Below are positions 15,469 to 24,900 of a stretch of DNA of 32,199 bases, in pieces (within the stretch, counting starts at the first letter, position 1; every line of letters starts with the position of its first letter). The stretch comes from JBFLVQ01 sp040758525 (GTDB lineage: Bacteria > Acidobacteriota > Blastocatellia > Chloracidobacteriales > JADJPF01). The notes under the pieces are model-generated. The model saw nothing but the letters and a program-made list of their open reading frames with translations, was not told the origin of the DNA and did no database searches. Where the stretch lies: the NCBI GenBank assembly GCA_040758525.1, contig JBFLVQ010000028.1, positions 1 through 32,199 on the forward strand. The letters run 5' to 3'. A program made the translations under genes and the position numbers.

Positions 15469-17751
15469 CTATTGACTAAGTAAAGGCACAAGATAGTCTC
15501 GGCCAACCAATAGAATATCTTCTCTACCATCACTATTAAAATCACCTACTCTGATATAGCTAATCTGACTGGTGGTGATCTGTGACCCTACCTGAAATGT
15601 ACCGCCTATTCCCCCATAGAGCACACCTAATGTTGTACCACTGTAAATAAGCAGATCGCGAATCTTATCGCCATTGACATCAATTAACGTAATATGAGCG
15701 CCATTCTCTACGGTATAACCGGTCACAGAGGCATTGCCGGTGCTGTTAAAGAGCAGTATTCTCAACTGTCGTTGACCAGCCTCAGTAACAGCAAGATCGC
15801 TAATACCATCTTGATTAAAATCTGCTGTTGCAATATCCATTAGTGCAGTCGTGGCAGTATGGACCGTAGTTGGTGAGTATTGTCCTGCTAATGAGCCAAA
15901 GATTACCGCTACTGAACCATTATTGCAACAGAGTGATGAAGCAAGATCTGGTAAGGTGTCACCATTAAAATCTCCTGTCACAACATTGCGTGGTGCATTA
16001 CCCATATAAATATTCACTGTGGTGGTAAAGTGATCACTCTGGTAATCAGAGAATATTGTGATATTGCGTGTACCACCAAAAGCATTGGTGTTAGCTACTG
16101 CTATATCTGGTTTCTGATTACGATTGAGATCTGCCATAACAATATCGCCAGGCCCACCACCACTATTTCCTGTAGGAAATTTGGTTGCCTGCACAGAAGC
16201 AATAGAGACATTAGGATGTAGATAGATCTGATCGCTACTACTACTGCTGACCAGTAGATCCAGCGCCCCTTCGCCAGAGAGATCGGCAGCCATTATCCCA
16301 CCTGGATAGGATGCCGAAGCCATCTGACGAGCAAAGGAGAAAGCGCCTAAACCATCACCATAGTAGGCTCGCACATCACCTGCGTTAGACTGTGCACCCA
16401 AAATTAGATCCAACTTATTATCAATATTGATATCAGCTACTGTTATTTGGCCAATATTGAATGGCAAGATCACTTCTGGCGGAGCATTAAAACCTACGCT
16501 AGTTCCTAGCAATACTCCTATCGTGTCAGTATCAGTGTGAGCAAGCGCAAAGTCCTTACGCCCATCATTGTTAAAATCACCTACTGCAGTAGTATAAATG
16601 TTGTTACCGCCTGAATTGAAGTAACGTGGCAGAGAAAACCCCAATTTGCTGTTGCCATTGAGTAATGCAACGTCTCCTAATGAACGCGCAATGGCAACAT
16701 CTATGATATTGTCGCCATTGAAATCACCGGCGACAATAGAGCGTGCAGGTCCAGACAACTGCCCTTGCGTAACCAATGAGAATGAGAGATTACCGATATT
16801 ATGAATCAAATAATAGCCTGCCGGTTGATCGCCAACCAATGCGAGATCTAGTAGACCATCACGATTAAAATCGGCGGCATCAGCAAACCGCGCAGAGATC
16901 GCAGGAAAATAATTAACGAGTTTGTATAGACCATCACCTGCACGTCCGATTGCTAGCGTAATCCCAGTTGTATTAACAATAAAAAGATCGCTGCCAATAC
17001 CATCAACAAATGCACCTGCAACAATTGTGAAAGGAGTATTAGTCAAAACTAGATCACGTTGAGGCTGCAATTCACCGCTACCAGTACCGAAAAACTGCGC
17101 TACTCGTGAGCCATTAGATACTACTAATAATGCTACATCTGGTTTACCATCGTGATTGAAATCACCTATATCAAGAATATGCCGAGTTATTGGAAAAATT
17201 GCCCCTTGTACATTTATTGAAGCGCGCACATTCCATTGTCCACCTCCTCTATTAATAAAGACGGTGAGCTTCTGTGTACTGCCATTGGCTACTACAATGT
17301 CGTATAGACCATCTAGATTAAAATCAGCAGTAGCAATTGCGCCTGCAGTCGTACCAAATGTCATGCCTGTTGTGAATCCCCCACGGCCATCATTAACAAG
17401 CAATGAGATATTATTACTGCCAACATTGGCAACCACTAGATCTGTAAATCCATCTGCAGTGAAATCAGCGGCAGCAATACCTTCGGGAGCATCACCAACT
17501 GGATAGGTAGTAGCAACACGATAGTTTAGAAATAGACTGGGAGAACCTTCGAAAAGCTCTGTTGCGACAGTCTGCTCGTCTTGTGGAATGGTTGCCCGCA
17601 CAGACTGCCAGAGGTTTGGTAATATCCAAACCAAAGTCACTACAATCGTCAAACTCAGAATAATACGGCTTAATGCTAGTCCGGTATTTTGAGATGTGGT
17701 GTACTCAATGTGAGTATGGCACTGCCGAAAATATCTCCTTGATACTTGCAT
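15469..17751 (-). CDS. FG-GAP/VCBS-repeat membrane-anchored protein
   Basis: A 760-residue protein: a short cytoplasmic N-terminus, one membrane segment (about 30-50) and an extracytoplasmic region of tandem FG-GAP/VCBS repeats. About thirteen Ca-binding-like loops of the form D-F-N-x-D-G-x-x-D-[LIV] can be counted (for example DFNLDGLYDIVVAN, DFNHDGKPDVALLV, DFNGDNIIDVAIAR, DFNQDGISDLAVTE, DFNSDGREDILLVG), enough for two seven-bladed beta-propellers. Such proteins serve in adhesion, carbohydrate binding or protein contact outside the cell; no enzyme domain is present. The start at 17751 is selected over the GTG at 17766, which lies on top of the GGAGGT Shine-Dalgarno (17764-17759). It is separated from the anti-sigma gene by 180 bp. 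Confidence 0.85.
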   Translation of the reverse strand: MQVSRRYFRQCHTHIEYTTSQNTGLALSRIILSLTIVVTLVWILPNLWQSVRATIPQDEQTVATELFEGSPSLFLNYRVATTYPVGDAPEGIAAADFTADGFTDLVVANVGSNNISLLVNDGRGGFTTGMTFGTTAGAIATADFNLDGLYDIVVANGSTQKLTVFINRGGGQWNVRASINVQGAIFPITRHILDIGDFNHDGKPDVALLVVSNGSRVAQFFGTGSGELQPQRDLVLTNTPFTIVAGAFVDGIGSDLFIVNTTGITLAIGRAGDGLYKLVNYFPAISARFADAADFNRDGLLDLALVGDQPAGYYLIHNIGNLSFSLVTQGQLSGPARSIVAGDFNGDNIIDVAIARSLGDVALLNGNSKLGFSLPRYFNSGGNNIYTTAVGDFNNDGRKDFALAHTDTDTIGVLLGTSVGFNAPPEVILPFNIGQITVADINIDNKLDLILGAQSNAGDVRAYYGDGLGAFSFARQMASASYPGGIMAADLSGEGALDLLVSSSSSDQIYLHPNVSIASVQATKFPTGNSGGGPGDIVMADLNRNQKPDIAVANTNAFGGTRNITIFSDYQSDHFTTTVNIYMGNAPRNVVTGDFNGDTLPDLASSLCCNNGSVAVIFGSLAGQYSPTTVHTATTALMDIATADFNQDGISDLAVTEAGQRQLRILLFNSTGNASVTGYTVENGAHITLIDVNGDKIRDLLIYSGTTLGVLYGGIGGTFQVGSQITTSQISYIRVGDFNSDGREDILLVGRDYLVPLLSQ

Positions 17752-17931
17752 CCAACTGACCTCCACTGCTGTATATTCCCTTTACTCTGGCTAACCCATT
17801 TGAATCCTGGGTTTTGTCTTTAAGTAGAGGGAATTGCGATGAGGAGGTGGCAATAGCTATGCCGACCAAGTAAGATTTTTTCTCTCGATTAATGAAAGAA
17901 GAAATAAATTGAGAAAAGGATTGTTGTATGC

Positions 17932-18681
17932 TCAGTTTGCTCCTAAACCTACGTCCATAATGCGACGTTTCTGCTCTTCATCAAGACCACCCCAAAGATC
18001 GAAAGGATTATCTTCGAAATCGCTGGGCGCTTGACGATGTTCCAATTCATATAGGGCACGCTGTAGCCGTTCGCGCTGTTCACGTTTTAGTTCTAGGGTA
18101 GCGCGTGAGAGAGCCGAAGAACTCTTCTCAGAGAGATCGCGGGTAAGTTGTGCGATCTGAGTCTCCAGTTCCTGTTTCATCTGTGCTTTCTGTTCATTAA
18201 TGATCTTAACTATCAATGTACGCGCTGCTTCCTCATCCAATTCAGCAACAGAGGGCTGTGGATTAGCAGGCGCCGCACTCGGCGAAAAGAGTGCAATCTG
18301 GAAGCTAAAGCCTTCTTGATTGTAGCGTACCTGAGTGTTAAGAACGGCTAAGAGCACCAGTACAATCGAACAGGTGGTCGCAAAAGCAGTCCCATATTTA
18401 AACCAGGCAGGCAGTACCGCCGCTAATTCTCGTAGAATTTCACGTAACGAACGTGGCCGTGCCGTGGTTAGATCCAGTGTTATACGTGGCACTGTCTCGA
18501 CCTGCCAACTCTGTAAGCCTTCACGTACCGCGCGAAATTCGCTCACCTCGCGCTGACAATGCGCACACTCACGTAAGTGCTGCTGGAAAGAGCGCTCTTC
18601 TTCGGAATTACATTCGCCGTATAGATAGGTAACCAATTCTTCTTTGCGCTGGCATTTGGTGTCTACTTTCTTGTCTTTCAT
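17932..18681 (-). CDS. Anti-sigma factor with zinc finger
   Basis: A 249-residue membrane protein directly downstream of an ECF sigma gene. The N-terminal zinc-binding anti-sigma motif is visible as HLRECAHC (H35, C39, C42), with C24 upstream as the fourth ligand candidate. One membrane segment follows (about 96-115), then a Glu/Lys/Gln-rich periplasmic part (150-225) that is likely a coiled coil. By analogy it should hold its cognate sigma factor at the membrane until a signal releases it. It starts 28 bp after the sigma stop and is in the same transcription unit; the downstream FG-GAP gene may be a target. Confidence 0.82.
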   Translation of the reverse strand: MKDKKVDTKCQRKEELVTYLYGECNSEEERSFQQHLRECAHCQREVSEFRAVREGLQSWQVETVPRITLDLTTARPRSLREILRELAAVLPAWFKYGTAFATTCSIVLVLLAVLNTQVRYNQEGFSFQIALFSPSAAPANPQPSVAELDEEAARTLIVKIINEQKAQMKQELETQIAQLTRDLSEKSSSALSRATLELKREQRERLQRALYELEHRQAPSDFEDNPFDLWGGLDEEQKRRIMDVGLGAN

Positions 18682-18709
18682 AAAACACTTCTCGACATCC
18701 TCAATTTTG

Positions 18710-19273
18710 TTACAATACGCTCTTTAGGTGGCTTAAGCGCTGTTTGAGTTGATTTAATCCAGTATAAACACGGGTTTTTACGGTACTCACAGGAATACCT
18801 AGGATCTCGGCAATCTCATGAAATTTTAGATCCTGATATTCTTTCATAATGATAACTTCACGCATCTCGGCAGGCAGCCCAGCAAGAGCACGTTTCACTA
18901 ATTCGGCAATCTGCTCACGTTGCACATTGCCATCAATATGATCCATGCTGGTAGCTGGTTGGAAACCCTGCTCATCAAGCTGTTGTTCCAATGATAAGTC
19001 GCTGTTAGCGCGCTGCCGCAGATGCATGTGGCAACAATTAAGTGCAATACGATAGAGCCAAGATGAGAACTTGGCTTCGCCCCTGAATTTACCTAGGTTA
19101 CGGTAAGCGCTAAGGAACGTCTCCTGACAGACGTCATGAGCCTCTTCTTCCCGCCCCAGCATACGCAGTGCCAGTCCGAATATACGTCGTTCCCAACGGT
19201 GTACAAGCAGATTGAAGGTTTCTGGCTCGCCACCTAAGGTTCGTTCAATGATTTCATTATCGCTGAGCTCCAT
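18710..19273 (-). CDS. ECF (sigma-E-type) RNA polymerase sigma factor
   Basis: A 187-residue extracytoplasmic-function sigma factor. Region 2 is clear (LLVHRWERRIFGLALRMLG, then DVCQETFLSAYRNLGKF and FSSWLYRIALNCC) and region 4 too (LAGLPAEMREVIIMKEYQDLKFHEIAEILGIPVSTVKTRVYTGLNQLKQRL, a helix-turn-helix). It directs polymerase to a specific promoter set; the target set is not known. Its cognate anti-sigma gene follows. GGAG sits nine bases upstream of the ATG. Autoregulation is usual, but no clear ECF promoter was recognised in the 69-bp upstream gap. Confidence 0.93.
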   Translation of the reverse strand: MELSDNEIIERTLGGEPETFNLLVHRWERRIFGLALRMLGREEEAHDVCQETFLSAYRNLGKFRGEAKFSSWLYRIALNCCHMHLRQRANSDLSLEQQLDEQGFQPATSMDHIDGNVQREQIAELVKRALAGLPAEMREVIIMKEYQDLKFHEIAEILGIPVSTVKTRVYTGLNQLKQRLSHLKSVL

Positions 19274-19342
19274 TAGCTCGTGCTCCAGGTTCCCTATCGC
19301 GCTAAAAATTTAGAATTGGTCCAAACGAGAAAAGTTTGAAAA

Positions 19343-20410
19343 TTATCTGCTCGGGCTCTTTCCTCGGCGAATCTGTTCCGCTTCTTGCCAGGCCTGCAAA
19401 ATAAGCGTACGCAATACTATTGTGGCCTGTGCCATACGTTCTGCTTTTAGCTGCAATATCGTGATCTCATGCTGTCCTACTTTCTCCCTATAACTGAACC
19501 AAGCGTCTGGATCAAACTCTTGGCCAACTAGCGCCGCTGAACCAGCACGGCACAACATAGGTAGATAATCATAACCTGAAAGTAGTGCATCACGAGTAAC
19601 AAAATAGGGATCGAGTCGAACTTCAGGTGTTGATGGGGTACGCTGAGCAGTTAGTGCAGCTTGGAAATGCTGCCAAAACCGGGCACGTAATTGACGGCCA
19701 GCCGGACGCTCGTCGCGAAATAGCGTACCCTCCATATCAGGATGGAAATTATGTCGCTGAGGTCGATTCTGATTACAGGGGCAGTTCAGTCCTTGATAGT
19801 CAATAGTAGCGTGATAAGGCTGATAAGCATCACCAATATAATGAGAAAGGTAACCTAGCCAAAGAAAGATCTGTTCATTGGAGTAATTGGTGGCAAGACT
19901 TTCTACTAAACTACGGTAACACTGTTCGGCGCGAAAAGTGACAAACCCGGCAGATTGATAACGTGAATCAAGCGGATCACGGGGTAGATCTTCTATTCGT
20001 ACTTTGTTTGAACCATCAGGAGCAAACTTTCGCCGCGTTGGATCAGGATGAAACTCCTCCAGATCTAAATAGTGCATAAGCGCTTCAGTACTATTAAAAG
20101 CTGGCACCGGCGATTTTGCCGCAACCAGTTCATCAGGTCGAAAAGAGAAGAGATCTAGACCAGCATCTAAGCGATCCCTTCCCCCTCCTTCCAGAACAAA
20201 ATTTTCTAGCTGCGATAATTTTTTTGTATCACCCAAACCTTCCCGCAAGAGCGCCTGCAATTGTGCTGGAGTAGTAGATTGCTCTAGTACCAACTTCACG
20301 GCTGCACGGGTAATAATCACATGCCCATGGTGTGACCAAGCAACCGCAGAAGGCTGCCGACCAATAGTGCAAAGCAGTAGAATCACCGTGGTAAAGGCAA
20401 TAAATCGCAT
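19343..20410 (-). CDS. Secreted zinc phospholipase C / P1-nuclease-fold hydrolase
   Basis: A 355-residue exported enzyme. A signal peptide (1-24, cleavage expected after AVA) exposes a new N-terminal Trp25, which is the metal-binding Trp1 of the S1/P1 nuclease and zinc phospholipase C family. The matching second ligand, His at +5 (H30), is present (WSHHGH), and the HxxxDxxxxxH element LSHYIGDAYQPYH gives H190, D194 and H200. A later HNFHPDMEG provides H223 and E227; B. cereus phospholipase C has Glu here while P1 nuclease has Asp, so phosphodiester hydrolysis of phospholipids may be more likely than nuclease action. The gene starts five bases after hemL. Confidence 0.78.
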   Translation of the reverse strand: MRFIAFTTVILLLCTIGRQPSAVAWSHHGHVIITRAAVKLVLEQSTTPAQLQALLREGLGDTKKLSQLENFVLEGGGRDRLDAGLDLFSFRPDELVAAKSPVPAFNSTEALMHYLDLEEFHPDPTRRKFAPDGSNKVRIEDLPRDPLDSRYQSAGFVTFRAEQCYRSLVESLATNYSNEQIFLWLGYLSHYIGDAYQPYHATIDYQGLNCPCNQNRPQRHNFHPDMEGTLFRDERPAGRQLRARFWQHFQAALTAQRTPSTPEVRLDPYFVTRDALLSGYDYLPMLCRAGSAALVGQEFDPDAWFSYREKVGQHEITILQLKAERMAQATIVLRTLILQAWQEAEQIRRGKSPSR

Positions 20411-20415
20411 CTTTC

Positions 20416-21720
20416 TTAGACAAGCGTAGCAAAAGCGCGCCGGGCCGCAGTAATAGTGCGCGCAAGCACTTCATCGGTGTGAGCAAGGCCAACAAAGATA
20501 GCCTCAAACTGTGAAGGAGCAAGGTAGATACCTTCATTCAACATCGCTTGAAAATAGCGAGCAAAACGTGTCGTATCGCTAGTCTTTGCCGACTCCCAAT
20601 CTGTTACCTCACGATCGGTAAAGAAACAGGTGAACATTGAACCAGCGCGATTGATCTGTATAGGCACGCCTACAGCCTGCGCCGCCTCTGCTAATCCAGC
20701 AACCAGGTTTGCAGTACGTTCTTGCAAAAGTGTGTAGATGGTTTCGTCTCTTAGCAGACGTAGCGCAGTAAGACCGGCAGTAACGGCTAAAGGATTTCCA
20801 GAAAGTGTACCGGCTTGATAAACTGGGCCCATAGGCGCCAACTGATCCATAATATCGGCACGGCCACCAAAGGCGCCTACTGGCAGACCTCCTCCTATGA
20901 TCTTCCCTAAAGAGGTAATATCTGGCTTAATCTGATAGAGACTCTGCGCGCCTCCTCTAGCCAGACGAAAACCGGTAATAACCTCATCAAATATCAATAA
21001 TGCTCCCGCTTGTGTAGTAATCTCACGTAAGCGGGAGAGGAAATTAGCTTTTGGTAATACACATCCCATATTGCCAACCACTGGTTCTAAAATTACTGCG
21101 GCAATCTGCTCGCCCACATCTTGAAAGACAGCCTCTACTGCGCCGATATCATTGAAAGGAACCGTTAATGTATTTTTCACTACATCAGCAGGTACGCCAG
21201 GAGAATCTGGTAGGCCAAAGGTTACTACTCCCGAACCAGCTTTGGCCAGTAATGCATCACTATGGCCATGATAGCAACCAACAAATTTCACAATCTTATC
21301 TCGACCAGTAAAACCACGTGCCAATCTAATTGCTGTCATCGTTGCTTCTGTACCAGAACTGACTAGTCGAACCTTCTCAATTGATGGCAGAGCATCACAG
21401 ATCTCTTGTGCTAGTTCAACCTCTAGCTCGGTAGGCGCGCCATAAGAAGTGCCCCGCACGGCTGCCGCCTGAATTGCGGCCACCACCTGGGGATGTGCAT
21501 GACCTAATATCATAGGCCCCCAAGATCCCACATAATCGATGTAAGTACGACCATCTACGTCTGTTATCTCAGCACCTAAAGCGCTGGCGATAAAGAGCGG
21601 ACCACCTCCTACAGCACGGAAAGCACGCACAGGACTATTTACTCCTCCAGGAATTAAGGTCTGTGCGCGCTTAAACAGTTCAGCGGAACGTGCCCCTGCT
21701 ACCTGTCTACTCTCTGACAT
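20416..21720 (-). CDS. hemL: Glutamate-1-semialdehyde 2,1-aminomutase
   Basis: A full-length 434-residue PLP enzyme converting glutamate-1-semialdehyde to 5-aminolevulinate, the committed precursor of heme by the C5 pathway. Family marks: IPGGVNSPVRAF (23-34), VGSWGPMILGHAHP (64-77), SSGTEATM (121-128), LIFDEVITGFR (242-252, D245) and the Schiff-base lysine K273 in SLGKIIGGGLPVGA. GGAGGT stands four bases from the ATG. It precedes the phospholipase-type gene by five bases. The upstream gap (21721-21939) is shared with the divergent NHL-repeat gene and contains a 15-bp palindrome. Confidence 0.96.
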   Translation of the reverse strand: MSESRQVAGARSAELFKRAQTLIPGGVNSPVRAFRAVGGGPLFIASALGAEITDVDGRTYIDYVGSWGPMILGHAHPQVVAAIQAAAVRGTSYGAPTELEVELAQEICDALPSIEKVRLVSSGTEATMTAIRLARGFTGRDKIVKFVGCYHGHSDALLAKAGSGVVTFGLPDSPGVPADVVKNTLTVPFNDIGAVEAVFQDVGEQIAAVILEPVVGNMGCVLPKANFLSRLREITTQAGALLIFDEVITGFRLARGGAQSLYQIKPDITSLGKIIGGGLPVGAFGGRADIMDQLAPMGPVYQAGTLSGNPLAVTAGLTALRLLRDETIYTLLQERTANLVAGLAEAAQAVGVPIQINRAGSMFTCFFTDREVTDWESAKTSDTTRFARYFQAMLNEGIYLAPSQFEAIFVGLAHTDEVLARTITAARRAFATLV

Positions 21721-21781
21721 TGCTACCTCCAGATTTACAGAAACTTCTCTTGGGAATGTATAGTAATGACAAAAAGGATAA

Positions 21782-21796
21782 ACAGATCTGATCTGT
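21782..21796. promoter_or_regulatory. 15-bp palindrome in the hemL/NHL divergent gap
   Basis: ACAGATC (21782-21788), one central T, GATCTGT (21790-21796). On the minus strand it lies just upstream of a possible hemL -10 (TATACA at 21762-21757), near the expected -35. It is a candidate operator; no regulator can be named. Confidence 0.4.
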
Positions 21797-21825
21797 CTCT
21801 CAAGCTTTTGTTGCTAGCTTCACGA

Positions 21826-21854
21826 TTGAACAGACCGTCATGACCTAGTAGAAT
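21826..21854 (+). promoter_or_regulatory. Sigma-70-type promoter for the NHL-repeat gene
   Basis: TTGAAC (21826-21831) and TAGAAT (21849-21854) with exactly 17 bases between; four and five of six consensus matches. The predicted start near 21861 leaves a leader of about 79 bases to the ATG at 21940. Confidence 0.5.
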
Positions 21855-21939
21855 TATTAATGCAACTGGATCGGGTTTTATGGGTTTAATTTTCGAGGAA
21901 GTTGATAATTTACGCTGGCTAATGGTTAAGGAGTTCTCA

Positions 21940-24900
21940 ATGCAAACACGCTATTTGAAACTAGCTTTAATAAATATTCTACTTATTCAACTGATCACAC
22001 CTGGATTCGCTTATCCCAGCACTTCCCCCCAAAATAATCGCTTCACCGCTGTTATCCCATTAATTAAACCGCTACAAGGTACTAGTATTAGAATAAAGGA
22101 AACGAACCCAGTCGTAAATGAAAACAATCGTATCAGTCTTACTGCTGTCGATGCAAATGGCCAACCACTCAATGATGTAACTTGGGAGACCGGTAGCCCT
22201 GATATCGCCACTGTTGATCCACGCACTGGTGAGGTACGCGGTTTACAACGTGGCTTTGCCACTATTACTGCACGGCGTGGTAGCGAGAGTTTCTCAAGCT
22301 TTGTGGTAGTAACACGTGTAAGCGGCAAAAAAGGGCCACGTATTCCTGGCGATATGGAGATAACTAAGAATGGCCAACTTTTAATAAGCGACCCCACCAG
22401 TCATGTACTACGTAGGAAGAATAGTTTGGACAGTGACCCAGTAGTCTTTGCTGGTCGGCTTGGTATGCAAGGCAGAATGGATGGAATGACAAACGAAGCA
22501 TTACTGGGTGGACCGACAGCATTAACAATCGATAATGCACGTGGCGCTATTTTCATTGCCGATACCCTTAACCATAGCATTAGAAGAGTAGATCTTAATA
22601 GTAGGATAGTGACTGTAGTGGGCAGCGGGGCAGCCGGTACCAATACTGCCGATGTCACTCCCTTCTCCCAAGCAGTATTCAAGAGTCCAAGAGGACTCGC
22701 AGCAGATCTAGGCGGTAATCTTTTTGTTTCTGATACCGACAATCATGCAATCTATTATATAGACTTTGCCCGCCAAGAGGTTCGACTGGTAGCCGGCAAT
22801 CCTGGTGTATCAGGGCTAAAGGATGGACGCAAACGTGAGGCTCTCTTTCTGCGTCCAACCGATATTGATGTAACAGCCAGTGGTCGCGGTATTACCGTTT
22901 GTGATACTGGCAATGGTCGCTATCGTCAAATAACTCGTAACGGTGATGTCTCAACTATCGGCGCAGCTCAAGGCACTGTACAGAAGCCCTCATTAACCAG
23001 CATAGAGAATCAGCAAGCAGCAGGTGGATTTAATTTTGTTAATCCTAGATCGATCAGCTCCGATAGTGTAGGAAATCTCTATGTAGTTGACGATAATGGC
23101 GCATTTATCATAACCCGCACTAATCAAGTGATACCATTGGCACAACCAGGCTCAAGTTTTGGCAAGGCAGAAAGCGTAGTGGTACGAGGCACCGATAGTG
23201 GCGCCGAAGCCATTGTACTGGATAGCAATGCTGCTAGCGATGATGGAGCAATAAAAACTGTTACGGTGGGCAGACCACAGATTCTTAGCCTTAGTCAAGA
23301 CTCTGATGGTGTAGCCGGTGGCGCACAGATAATTATCAATGGGAGAAATTTTGCTCCGGAAAGCCAACTGCTGCTGGCTGATAATCCAATTGATCAATTT
23401 GTTGTCGAGAGCGCAACCAGAATACGCTTTACTGTACCGGCGCAGAATGCTCCTGGTAGAACCACACTAACGGTCACAACCAGAGGAGGTATTGCACAAG
23501 CACCATTCTTCTATCAGCCACCCTCGCTAGATAAATTAACTGCTGGTCAGATCACTACAATAGCAGGTGGAAGAAACTTTGTTGGTGATGGTGGTCTTGC
23601 TACTAATGCAACTCTCTTTGGTCCAGCAGGACTTAGCGTTGATGCGGCTGGCAAACTGTTTATTGCCGACCTTAGCAATCAACGTGTACGTAGTGTCGAT
23701 CCTGATAGTGGAACCATTGTTACTGTGGCTGGCAGCGGAATTTTTGGTAATGGTTCACCCGATGGAATAGACGCGATTACTGCCAACTTCACTGAACCAA
23801 TCGATATCGCCTTCGATTCACAAGGTAATCTCTACACCAATGACTTCCTCACAATTGTGCGTGTAGATATCAATACCGGTAAGATAAAAAATCTCATCAT
23901 TGATGGCATTACCAGCGCACGTGCTTTTGCATTTGACAGCAAAGATAATCTTTATATTGCCGACGTGAATTGCAACTGTATACGACGCCTTGAACCTAAT
24001 GGCAACCAGAGTATATTTGCTGGTACAGGCATGCCTGGTTTTAGTGGTGATAATGGACCTGCCAGTAAAGCTCAATTACAGTCGCCCACCGATATTGCCA
24101 TCGATCTTAATAACAACATCTACATTTGCGATAGCTTTAACAATCGTATACGCAAAATAGACTCCGATGGCATCATTACTACCGTAGCAGGAAATGGTAG
24201 ACCCGATTTTACTGGCGATGGTGGATTAGCTGTTAATGCTTCCCTGGCTGAACCGCGTGGTGTTGCCGTAGATGCACGTGGAAATATCTTTATTGCTGAT
24301 TCTACTAATCATCGTATACGTCGAGTCGATACGACCGGTATCATCAGTACTGTTGTAGGCAGCCAAAGCCAAGGAGGGTTTAGTGGTGATGGTGGATTGG
24401 CCACTGAGGCAAGCTTGAATAGTCCCAAAGCAGTTGCTGTAGATGGCGCTGGTAACATCTTTATTTCTGATGAAGGCAATAACCGTGTACGTATGGTAAC
24501 CAATCCAGAACTTCCCGGTGGAGGTATTATCACTACATTTGCAGGTCAGGGTGCCCTCGAAGTAGGAGGAGAAAATATCGCATCTGTGCGTGCACGGCTG
24601 GTACAACCCTCTGATGTTGCTTTTGATGCGCGTGGCAATGTCTATATCGCTGAAGTCGCGATAGGACGAATACGCGCTATCGACAATACCAGTAAGCTTA
24701 TTCAATCAATTGCTGGGTTGCGTACTGGTATCGGTATAGGGGACGGCGGACCAGCATTAGATGCTTTTATTGCTAGCCCAACAGATCTGATCTTTGATAA
24801 GACTGGCAATCTAATAGTACTTGATAATTCTCTCGGCACACTACGGCGTATAACTGCGCCTACCCCCACAGGTGCGGGCATTATTGAACGTATTGCAGGT

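Noticed and set aside
17793..17813. AACCCA...TGGGTT hairpin upstream of the FG-GAP gene
   Set aside because: A six-base stem with no U-tract on the transcribed strand; likely chance.
21880..21939. Longer start of the NHL-repeat gene at ATG 21880
   Set aside because: It would put 20 charged residues before the signal peptide, and the AAGGAG site points to 21940.
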